Position numbers and translations under genes: made by a program. 40,044 bases of DNA from Apilactobacillus xinyiensis. GTDB lineage: Bacteria > Bacillota > Bacilli > Lactobacillales > Lactobacillaceae. Every line of letters starts with the position of its first letter. The stretch's first letter is position 1. The stretch lies in contig NZ_BPLL01000015.1 of the NCBI RefSeq assembly GCF_019656235.1, positions 1 to 40,044 on the forward strand. Direction: 5' to 3'. Under the pieces are notes generated by a model that did not search any database, was not told the origin of the DNA, and saw only the letters and a program-made list of their open reading frames with translations. Positions 33,482 to 40,044 of the stretch are shown piece by piece.

Positions 33482-34237
33482 CTACATATCAGCCAAAGCT
33501 CTTAAGCCAACTTGTAATACTTTAATATGTGAAGAAAGTCCATAGTCACGAGGGTCCCAGTTGTCACTGTCGGCTAGGGTATCAGCCGTAAACAAAATTT
33601 GTGCAAAGTCAACCCCACGGAACTTAGCACAGGCTGTTAAAGCTGCACATTCCATTTCTACAACATCGTAGCCTTCACTAGTATATTCTTTAACTAACTT
33701 TTCAGTTTCGCGGAAAAAGGCATCAGTAGTCCAAGTGTTAACTTTTTGAATTTCGATATCATTTTTTTGCAGAGCATCAATAAGTTTATTAACGAAAACA
33801 GGATTTAAATCAATCGACCTTTCTGCAGGTAAGTAGTGATAAGATGTTCCTTCATCTCTTAAAGCTTTAACAGGTATAATGAAACGATTTTCTGGAATTT
33901 CTTTTAAAGCGCCACATGAACCAACTGCTAAAATTTGTTTAGAACCATTAGCAATTAAAAATTCGATGAATTGAGTGGCTGCAGGAGCACCCATAGGTCC
34001 TTGGCAAACACCAATTTCTTCACCATTTACGGTAATTTGATAAACATAAAAGTGGTTTAGTGATCGTTTATATTCACCGATGATTTTAGCTTGATTATCG
34101 GCAATAAATTTATTAAATTTTTCAGTCATTGTGAAAGCGAAGAGTAACTTGTCGGGAAAATGAAATTTCTTTTTCTTGAAAGGGTTAATAACAGCATTTT
34201 TATTATCATCATAGTTAAGAATTGGTAGTTTTTTCAT
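33482..34237 (-). CDS. Nucleoside phosphorylase (PNP/UDP family)
   Basis: A 251-aa cytosolic enzyme of the purine nucleoside/uridine phosphorylase family, which splits nucleosides with phosphate into base and ribose 1-phosphate for salvage. Visible motifs: GVCQGPMGAPAATQFIEFL, the phosphate-binding region AVGSCGAL, and the substrate segment VVEMECAALTACAK with the two glutamates that hold ribose. FTADTLAD contains the catalytic aspartate typical of purine enzymes; uridine remains possible. AAGGAG precedes the ATG. It stands alone on the minus strand. Confidence 0.87.
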   Translation of the reverse strand: MKKLPILNYDDNKNAVINPFKKKKFHFPDKLLFAFTMTEKFNKFIADNQAKIIGEYKRSLNHFYVYQITVNGEEIGVCQGPMGAPAATQFIEFLIANGSKQILAVGSCGALKEIPENRFIIPVKALRDEGTSYHYLPAERSIDLNPVFVNKLIDALQKNDIEIQKVNTWTTDAFFRETEKLVKEYTSEGYDVVEMECAALTACAKFRGVDFAQILFTADTLADSDNWDPRDYGLSSHIKVLQVGLRALADM

Positions 34238-34311
34238 AATCTTACTCCTTACAAATTTTTTTATCGTCTATTATAGCTTTCTAAAATCGGCACATCAATT
34301 AAATAACAAAT

Positions 34312-34340
34312 AAAAAAGACATTCTTAATAGAATGTCTTT
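34312..34340 (-). terminator. Intrinsic terminator after the 62-aa membrane protein gene
   Basis: A hairpin with arms AAAGACATTCT (34315-34325) and AGAATGTCTTT (34330-34340), with a T run on the minus strand. It overlaps the stop codon of the small gene. Confidence 0.75.
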
Positions 34341-34527
34341 AGAGTGTAGCAACTATAATTAATATAATTGCAATTATTACAGCAACTGCCGTGATTATAA
34401 GTACATTTTTGTTAAATCTTGCTATATGTTTCATGTGAAACATAATCAATAAAGTAAGAATTGATATCAAACCAATTACATACATAATAATTAATTTGAT
34501 TTGGACTGACCAATCATTAGCTAACAT
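34339..34527 (-). CDS. Small membrane protein, 62 aa
   Basis: A 62-aa protein with two hydrophobic helices: KLIIMYVIGLISILTLLIMF, then after a basic loop (HMKHIARFNKN) VLIITAVAVIIAIILIIVAT. AGGAAG lies six to seven bases upstream of the ATG, and a terminator follows, so it is probably a real gene. It follows the acetyltransferase gene on the same strand by 20 bases and may be cotranscribed. Function unknown. Confidence 0.65.
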   Translation of the reverse strand: MLANDWSVQIKLIIMYVIGLISILTLLIMFHMKHIARFNKNVLIITAVAVIIAIILIIVATL

Positions 34528-34547
34528 ATTAACTTCCTGTATTTATT

Positions 34548-35081
34548 TTAGTCAATTAACATTTGATATGCGTATCTAGCAGTCCAAGGATGGTTGTTTT
34601 CACGCATATGAATAATTCCACGTTTTTCAAAACCATTACTTGTAATAACATGTTGCATAGCCATGTTTTCAGGGTGAGTATCAATACGGATATCTTTGTA
34701 TCCTAAAATGCTAGAAACAGTAACTAAACCACTAACTAGTTTTTGAGATAAGTGTTGGCCACGGAATTTGTTGGAAATCGCAACACGATGAATTGCTGCA
34801 TAGTGATTTTCAGCACCGTTTAACCATTCTCCATCATCAATTTTTAAGTAATTAGGATCAATTCCTTGATGAATGGTGGCAGTTCCAGCGACTTTACCAT
34901 CAACTATCAATACGTAATTGATTCCATTTTGAACATCTTTTTCTAAGTCTGAATCTGCAGGATAACCATGTTGCCATTGGTCGATTCCTTGTTCATGTAG
35001 ATAAGCAATCGCTGAGTGGATAACTTCTAAAATATCTGGTAAATCCTTTTCAGTAGACTTTCTTAAGTATGTTGCAGGCAT
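34548..35081 (-). CDS. GNAT N-acetyltransferase
   Basis: A 177-aa acetyl-CoA-dependent acetyltransferase. The fold is shown by YLRKSTEKDLPDILEVI at the N terminus, GKVAGTATI, the acetyl-CoA loop region VAISNKFRGQHLSQKLV (R-G-x-x-L/S-x-x-L) and IRIDTHPENMAMQHVITSNG, the last being the usual strand with N and GF. The substrate is unknown. GAGGAAG precedes the ATG. It is unrelated in close detail to the first GNAT at 3 kb. Confidence 0.85.
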   Translation of the reverse strand: MPATYLRKSTEKDLPDILEVIHSAIAYLHEQGIDQWQHGYPADSDLEKDVQNGINYVLIVDGKVAGTATIHQGIDPNYLKIDDGEWLNGAENHYAAIHRVAISNKFRGQHLSQKLVSGLVTVSSILGYKDIRIDTHPENMAMQHVITSNGFEKRGIIHMRENNHPWTARYAYQMLID

Positions 35082-35177
35082 TATAACACTTCCTCATATC
35101 GATATTTTTTATTAAAACTACAAGAGTATACCTAAATAATCCAATAATTTCAATAACTTATTAATTAAATTGCGTGC

Positions 35178-35201
35178 GAATAAGCACTCCGAAGCGTATT
35201 C
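35178..35201. other. GC-richer hairpin between ppx and GNAT genes
   Basis: GAATA (35178-35182) pairs with TATTC (35197-35201), and on the minus strand an inner stem of CGCT with AGTG around TCGG can form. No T run follows. It may be the end of the ppk-ppx transcript or an mRNA processing site. The rest of this 159-base gap is AT-rich without features. Confidence 0.3.
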
Positions 35202-35240
35202 TACTCTTATCGGTTTATTTTAGTCAAAGATAATGAATTT

Positions 35241-36167
35241 TTACTTTTTATTGTTGGATAAATATTCGCTTAAAATACCATTTCTTAGGCCAGCTGTAGA
35301 GAACATAATGCTTTGTGAATCGATTAAGTTCATTAGCGTAATAATAGGATTTAAACCACCAATTATGATATCAGCACGTTCTTTAGAAACTCCAGGGATT
35401 GCGCGGCGTTGTTTTAAATCACTATTTAATAAAGTATTGTAGATGTTTTGCGCTTCGTCTAAATTCATACGTAGACTTTGAATATCGACTTCAGCTTGTT
35501 TTAATACTTTTTTACGAATAATTTTACCTAAAGTACGATTAGAACCACCTAAGGCTACAATGGGTAGATGACGTCCTTTGTTTAGCCAAATGATATTGTT
35601 AAAAATGTTTTGCATTTTGGCTGTTAAACAAAATAGTTCACTGGCACTCACTTTATCAGCATCTAAAAAGCTTTCGGTTAAGTTAACAGCACCATAAGGG
35701 ATTGAAATTAAATGTTCAGCAATGTGATTATGCACCAAAATAAGTTCAGTACTAGCACCACCAGTATCCATAATAATGCAGTTAGCCACTGGCATCTTAG
35801 ACATTACACCTAGATAGTCGTATCTGGCTTCACTTTCACCAGAGATAACTTCTAACTTAATATCAGTTTTTTCTTTAACTAGGTCGATAAATTCTTTTTG
35901 ATTTTTAGCAATGCGTGTGGCTGCGGTTGCGACTGCTTTGACTTCAACGTTTTCATATTGTGAATATATATCATGAAAGGCTTTTAGAGATTCAATGGTT
36001 CTATCGATTGCAGGTTGTTTTAATATATTTTCAGGAGCCATGTTTTCAGATAATCTGACGGGGTCCTTTTTTTCTACAACATTTTCATAGGCACCATTAT
36101 CTTGAATTCTAGTTACAGTAAGACGAGCTGAATTAGAACCTAAATCAATTACAGCTAAATGTTTCAT
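35241..36167 (-). CDS. ppx: Exopolyphosphatase, Ppx/GppA family
   Basis: A 308-aa phosphatase that removes terminal phosphate from polyphosphate or from pppGpp. The ASKHA phosphate site is visible as VIDLGSNSARL, then AVATAATRIA, the catalytic EVISGESEARYDYLG and the second phosphate motif IIMDTGGASTELI. It contains only the two-domain core, shorter than E. coli Ppx, as is usual in Firmicutes. AAGGAGG precedes the ATG. It lies 12 bases downstream of ppk on the same strand, so synthesis and breakdown enzymes share a transcript. Confidence 0.9.
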   Translation of the reverse strand: MKHLAVIDLGSNSARLTVTRIQDNGAYENVVEKKDPVRLSENMAPENILKQPAIDRTIESLKAFHDIYSQYENVEVKAVATAATRIAKNQKEFIDLVKEKTDIKLEVISGESEARYDYLGVMSKMPVANCIIMDTGGASTELILVHNHIAEHLISIPYGAVNLTESFLDADKVSASELFCLTAKMQNIFNNIIWLNKGRHLPIVALGGSNRTLGKIIRKKVLKQAEVDIQSLRMNLDEAQNIYNTLLNSDLKQRRAIPGVSKERADIIIGGLNPIITLMNLIDSQSIMFSTAGLRNGILSEYLSNNKK

Positions 36168-36179
36168 AAATTATCCTCC

Positions 36180-38270
36180 TTATTTTCGTAAAGGGTTAAT
36201 TAGACTGTCTAACAAGTCATCAGCTAACCTTTGACGATTTTGTAATAAATATTTTTGAGAATCTAAGGCATTTTCTTCATTATTAGGCTTGCTATGTTGC
36301 CAAGTACTGTCAGGCAACATAAACCTAGTTTTAACATTGTCGTTCCACATTTTTTCATAGATCCATAAAATATGATTCTTAATTTTATGATTTAAAATCG
36401 GGAACAATAATTCTACGCGTCGACTGAGGTTACGATTCATTAAATCGGCACTAGATAAGAATACACGATTGTTTCCATTATCATAGAAACAATAAATTCG
36501 ACTATGCTCTAAAAATTGTCCCACAATAGAATGAACAGATATGTTTTCCGAAATATTTGGGATTCCAACTTTTAAGTTGCAAATTCCACGCACAATTAGG
36601 TTAATTTTTACCCCAGCAGCACTAGCTTCGTATAATTTTTTAATCATGCGAGGATCAGATAATGAATTCATTTTCATTTGTACAAAGCCTTTGTGACCAG
36701 CCTTAACGTTCTTAATTTCATTATCCAACATGTCCATTAATTTATTGCGAATTCCATTAGGAGAAATGGTTAGCTTATGAAACTTAGGTGGTTGTGAAAA
36801 TCCAGATAACATATTGAAGATGTTAGTGGCGTCCATTCCCATTTCTTGATGTTTAGTGAAGATACACATATCAGTGTAATGTTTAGCAGTTGATTCATTA
36901 TAGTTTCCTGTTGCCATGTGCATGTAACGGGAAATTTTGTTACCTTCTTTTCGAATAACCAAGGCTAACTTACAATGAGTTTTAAGTCCAACTAATCCGT
37001 ATATAACATGACAACCGGCTTTTTCCAATTCATGAGCCCAGTGCACATTGTTTTCTTCATCAAAACGAGCTTTTAATTCTACTAATACAGTTACTTGTTT
37101 GCCATTAGCAGCAGCTTTCTTTAAATATTTTATAATCGGCGATTTAGAAGATACTCGATACAAAGTGATTTTAATTGCAAGTGAGTTTTCATCTTCTGCA
37201 GCTTGTTGAATAAATTTAGTGACAATATCAAAAGAATCATAGGGATGATTAAAGAATAAATCGCTTCTTGATACTAAGTTGAAAATGTTACCGTTTTTAA
37301 CTGCTTTGGGTAAGTATGGTTCGAATTTAGGGTACATTAAATCGGCATGTCCACTAACTTGGCTTATTAATTGGTTAACAAAAGTTAAGTCGACGGGTCC
37401 ATGGATAGCGTAACAATCATCTTCATGTAAGTTAATTTTTTTAGTTATATATTTTTTCAAAGTTGAAGACATGTCTGCTTCAAATTCGATACGCATAGCC
37501 TTACCGTGTTGACGTTTTTTTAATTCTTGTTCAATTTCTTTCATTAAATCAGAAGTATCCGACTCTGCTACATCCATATCCATGTCTCTAGTAATTGTAA
37601 AACAGGCCATTTCTCGAATAGTAGAACCTACAAAAAGTTTATTAATATTACTTTTTATTATATCCTCCTGCATGATAAAACTATTTTCAGCAAATGGTAA
37701 TTTAATTACTCGGGGAAAAACATCCGGTACTTGAATAAATGCAATAGCTTTTTTCTTTTCATTACCTGGTTTATAAATACGTAATGCAATATTTAAAGTG
37801 TCATTAGTAATGAACGGAAATGGTCTAGAAACATCAACTGCCATGGGAGTTAATACAGGGTATAACTTTTGATCAAAGAAGCTGTTTACATAACTTTTTT
37901 GTTGTTGGCTTAAATCATCTATTTTTAATATTTTGATTTTATGTCGATTTAAGGCTGGTACAATATGATTTTTGAAAATATCATATTGTTTTTCTACCAA
38001 TTTATGGGTTTTTATTGATATTTGTTTAAGCTGTTCTTTAGGAGTTAAACCGGCAGCATCTGATCCCTTGTAACCAACAGAAATCATCTTATGTAATGAT
38101 GCTACTCGAATGTTTACGAATTCATCTAAATTATTTTGTGAGATACCTACAAAACGTAGTCTTTCTAGTAGAGGGTTTCTTTTATCAGATGCTTCATCCA
38201 AAACTCGATCATCAAAGTCAATCCAACTTAGTTCTCGACTATTGAATAAATGACTGTCTTCAAATGCCAA
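36180..38270 (-). CDS. ppk: Polyphosphate kinase 1
   Basis: A 696-aa membrane-associated kinase that makes inorganic polyphosphate from ATP. The four-domain order of PPK1 is recognisable: N-terminal SRELSWIDFDDRVLDEA, a head domain, and two phospholipase-D-like domains. The autophosphorylated histidine lies in GLKTHCKLALV near residue 430, and ITLYRVSSKSPI and RVELLFPI are other conserved parts. The start is TTG at 38270 (reading MAFEDSH) with GAAGGA before it; an ATG nearer to that site is out of frame. ppx follows. Length is normal. Confidence 0.94.
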   Translation of the reverse strand: MAFEDSHLFNSRELSWIDFDDRVLDEASDKRNPLLERLRFVGISQNNLDEFVNIRVASLHKMISVGYKGSDAAGLTPKEQLKQISIKTHKLVEKQYDIFKNHIVPALNRHKIKILKIDDLSQQQKSYVNSFFDQKLYPVLTPMAVDVSRPFPFITNDTLNIALRIYKPGNEKKKAIAFIQVPDVFPRVIKLPFAENSFIMQEDIIKSNINKLFVGSTIREMACFTITRDMDMDVAESDTSDLMKEIEQELKKRQHGKAMRIEFEADMSSTLKKYITKKINLHEDDCYAIHGPVDLTFVNQLISQVSGHADLMYPKFEPYLPKAVKNGNIFNLVSRSDLFFNHPYDSFDIVTKFIQQAAEDENSLAIKITLYRVSSKSPIIKYLKKAAANGKQVTVLVELKARFDEENNVHWAHELEKAGCHVIYGLVGLKTHCKLALVIRKEGNKISRYMHMATGNYNESTAKHYTDMCIFTKHQEMGMDATNIFNMLSGFSQPPKFHKLTISPNGIRNKLMDMLDNEIKNVKAGHKGFVQMKMNSLSDPRMIKKLYEASAAGVKINLIVRGICNLKVGIPNISENISVHSIVGQFLEHSRIYCFYDNGNNRVFLSSADLMNRNLSRRVELLFPILNHKIKNHILWIYEKMWNDNVKTRFMLPDSTWQHSKPNNEENALDSQKYLLQNRQRLADDLLDSLINPLRK

Positions 38271-38334
38271 TATTTTTCATCCTTCCATTTTCTTTAATAG
38301 TATTATTAATTATAAACTATTGTTTTATAACTAT

Positions 38335-38368
38335 AAATTAAAAGATGGATTTATCCCTCTTTTAATTT
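38335..38368 (-). terminator. Possible weak terminator after the thiolase gene
   Basis: AAATTAAAAGA (38335-38345) and TCTTTTAATTT (38358-38368) form an AT-rich hairpin over the thiolase stop codon. Stem GC content is low, so termination may be partial. Confidence 0.4.
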
Positions 38369-39543
38369 ACTGATATTTTCATTGCCATTCCCATACCACC
38401 ACCAATACAAATGGATGCCACGCCAGAATGTTTTTGAGTTCTTTTTAAATTGTTAATCAAGGTTACAACAATTCTAGCACCCGAATCGCCTAATGGATGT
38501 CCTAGCGCAATGGCTCCACCAGCAATGTTTAATTTTTCTTTGGAGATATTTAGATTATTGGCAACAGCGAGAGTTTGAGATGCAAAAGCTTCATTTATTT
38601 CGAATAAATCAATATCATCTACAGTTGATTTATTTTTAGATAGAAGTTTTTTTATTGCGTAGTAAGGGGCATATCCCATAATTGAAGGATCAATTCCAAT
38701 TTCAGTGTAATCTTCAATTGTAGCTAATGGTTCAATCCCTAAATAATTAGCTTTTTCTTCACTCATTAGAATTAGAGCCGAAGCCCCATCGTTAATGCCG
38801 GATGAGTTACCAGCAGTTACAGTTCCGTTATCTATAAAAGCAGGCTTTAAATTGTTTAACTTTTCAATACTACTATTTCTATAAATACTTTCGTCATTTT
38901 TCATCTTAAAATTACTTTTTCTACTATATATATCAATTGGATGAATTTCATTTTGAAACCAACCAGCATCTTCGGCATTAATTGCTCTTTGGTTAGATTC
39001 AAAAGCCCATTCATCTTGTTCTTTTCGACTAATGTTAAATTTACTTGCTACATTTTCAGCGGTAATTCCCATATGTTTGCCACTAAAGGCATCTATTAAA
39101 GCATCATGTTGCATGGAATCAATTAGTGAAATGTCACCTAATTTATGTTCAGTACGAATGTTTTTGTTTAAAAAGGGTGCATTAGACATACTTTCGGTGC
39201 CACCAGCAATAACTATATCTGCATTCCCCAATTGAATTTCCATACTAGCATTGTGAAGAGCTTTCATTCCTGAACCGCAAACCTGATTAATAGTATTAGC
39301 AGTACTTTCTATTTTTGCGCCAGCATTTAATTCTATTTGTCGAGCAACGTTTTGACCATTACCAGCCTGTAAAACGTTACCAAAAATAACTTGATCAATT
39401 TCTTCTTTTGGTAGATGAATTTTTTCGATTGCAGATTCAGTTACGATTGTTCCTAAATCTACAGCGCTAAACTTTTGTAGCGAGCCATTTAATTTTCCAA
39501 TAGGCGTTCTTTTAGCTGAAACAATTACTACTTTCTTATTCAT
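38362..39543 (-). CDS. Acetyl-CoA C-acetyltransferase (thiolase)
   Basis: A 393-aa biosynthetic thiolase that condenses two acetyl-CoA into acetoacetyl-CoA, in lactobacilli the entry to the mevalonate pathway for isoprenoids. Catalytic residues are visible: C89 in INQVCGSGMKAL, the histidine of GGAIALGHPLGDSGAR and the cysteine of SICIGGGMGMAM. NEAFASQ is also conserved. AAGGAAG lies upstream of the ATG. It is unlinked to other mevalonate genes here. It is the last gene before the rRNA promoters, which point the other way. Confidence 0.93.
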   Translation of the reverse strand: MNKKVVIVSAKRTPIGKLNGSLQKFSAVDLGTIVTESAIEKIHLPKEEIDQVIFGNVLQAGNGQNVARQIELNAGAKIESTANTINQVCGSGMKALHNASMEIQLGNADIVIAGGTESMSNAPFLNKNIRTEHKLGDISLIDSMQHDALIDAFSGKHMGITAENVASKFNISRKEQDEWAFESNQRAINAEDAGWFQNEIHPIDIYSRKSNFKMKNDESIYRNSSIEKLNNLKPAFIDNGTVTAGNSSGINDGASALILMSEEKANYLGIEPLATIEDYTEIGIDPSIMGYAPYYAIKKLLSKNKSTVDDIDLFEINEAFASQTLAVANNLNISKEKLNIAGGAIALGHPLGDSGARIVVTLINNLKRTQKHSGVASICIGGGMGMAMKISVN

Positions 39544-39641
39544 TTTAATCTTCCTTAAATGTAATTTAGTTCCTAAATTATATATTCTATTGTACTTTAT
39601 TTCTAATTATAAATTTTGTTTAAAAAACTTTTAAAAAAATG

Positions 39642-39670
39642 TTGACTTAAAGTTATTTAATTGATATGAT
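39642..39670 (+). promoter_or_regulatory. rRNA operon promoter P1
   Basis: TTGACT (39642-39647), a 17-base spacer and TATGAT (39665-39670). First of three tandem promoters upstream of 16S rRNA. Confidence 0.75.
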
Positions 39671-39739
39671 ATAAAACGTTGTCATTTGAGAGCAACAACA
39701 TATACCAATTTGAGATTTTAAAAAAATTAAAATTGGTTG

Positions 39740-39768
39740 TTGACATTGAAATGAAAAGATGTCATAAT
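39740..39768 (+). promoter_or_regulatory. rRNA operon promoter P2
   Basis: Perfect TTGACA (39740-39745), 17-base spacer and CATAAT (39763-39768). Its AT-rich upstream region could act as an UP element. Confidence 0.8.
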
Positions 39769-39812
39769 AGTTTTTGTTGTCAGATAGGCAATTAAGAAAA
39801 ATAAATTAGTTC

Positions 39813-39841
39813 TTGCAAACATTTAAAAAGTCTGTTAGAAT
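39813..39841 (+). promoter_or_regulatory. rRNA operon promoter P3
   Basis: TTGCAA (39813-39818), 17-base spacer and TAGAAT (39836-39841), preceded by A/T tracts. Closest to the gene, about 170 bases before the 16S start. Confidence 0.65.
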
Positions 39842-39872
39842 TAAGAAGTTGGTTATATACCAATTCAGATTA

Positions 39873-39890
39873 GATCTTTGAAAACTGAAC
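39873..39890 (+). promoter_or_regulatory. boxA-like antitermination element of rRNA leader
   Basis: GATCTTTGAAAACTGAAC matches the boxA-type leader sequence that recurs in Firmicutes rRNA leaders and spacers. The leader then continues to the 16S gene through sequence that is probably the 5' half of the RNase III processing stem. Confidence 0.6.
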
Positions 39891-40010
39891 AAGATTTTGA
39901 TAATCGATGATGTGTAAGGAACTTACGGAAGTAAGTAATTAAACATTGCGAAGTCAATTCGCTTATAAAAAAACAATTAATTTGATGAGCTAAGTTAAGC
40001 TTTTCATCTC

Positions 40011-40044
40011 TAAGATGAGAGTTTGATCCTGGCTCAGGACGAAC
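40011..40044 (+). rRNA. 16S ribosomal RNA, 5' end (partial)
   Basis: GAGTTTGATCCTGGCTCAGG near the end of the window is the universal start of bacterial 16S rRNA (E. coli position about 9 onward). Counting back places the mature 5' end near 40011. The gene is cut by the window edge, so it gives no species identification. Confidence 0.95.

Overview
The window is AT-rich chromosomal DNA (about one third G+C by eye) from a low-GC Gram-positive bacterium, most likely a member of the Lactobacillaceae. The evidence is a PyrR-type attenuator, an AddB/RexB protein lacking the iron-sulfur cysteines (the Lactobacillales type), lysozyme and adhesin proteins with a Lactobacillaceae-type C-terminal wall module, strong GGAGG ribosome binding sites and frequent TTG/GTG starts. 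A ROK fructokinase and a stand-alone acetaldehyde dehydrogenase matching only the N-terminal half of AdhE would suit a fructophilic bee- or flower-associated lineage such as Apilactobacillus, but that genus is inference.

Layout. 1-1606 (minus): pyrF-pyrE behind a PyrR attenuator and promoter. 1704-4385: an MFS transporter, then on the minus strand a wall amidase and a GNAT acetyltransferase. 4556-6904: a Zn/Mn ABC importer (lipoprotein, ATPase, permease). 6976-8837: a lipoprotein and a secreted GH25 lysozyme. 8890-11433 (minus): VOC protein and zinc alcohol dehydrogenase pair, then a fructokinase. 11621-12359: paired CrcB/FluC fluoride channel genes. 12360-13993 (minus): a secreted protein and nicotinamidase. 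14113-14554: a small decayed spot with a doubtful 55-aa ORF and an ABC-ATPase remnant that has lost its signature motif. 14605-15915 (minus): a purine permease with two candidate PurR boxes around its promoter. 16063-18039: aldo/keto reductase, NAD(P)-binding protein and an unknown gene. 18067-25339: addB-addA double-strand-break repair nuclease. 25462-30027: a giant secreted repeat protein (13 units, nearly all exactly 258 bp apart) broken by one in-frame TAA. 30269-32388: a CPBP membrane protease and the acetaldehyde dehydrogenase. 32398-32825: a compact unusual segment holding a tRNA-like gene with good stems but broken invariant positions, divergent from two tandem 25-residue single-helix membrane peptides. 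32858-35081: an L,D-transpeptidase lipoprotein, nucleoside phosphorylase, a small membrane protein and a second GNAT. 35241-39543 (minus): ppx, ppk and a thiolase. 39642-40044: three tandem rRNA promoters, the leader, and the first bases of 16S rRNA.

Most of the content is ordinary core metabolism: pyrimidine and purine supply, cell-wall remodelling, metal and fluoride handling, polyphosphate turnover and DNA repair. The most unusual parts are the pseudo-tRNA and micropeptide segment at 32.4-32.8 kb, the interrupted repeat protein, and the decayed ABC cassette at 14.1-14.6 kb.
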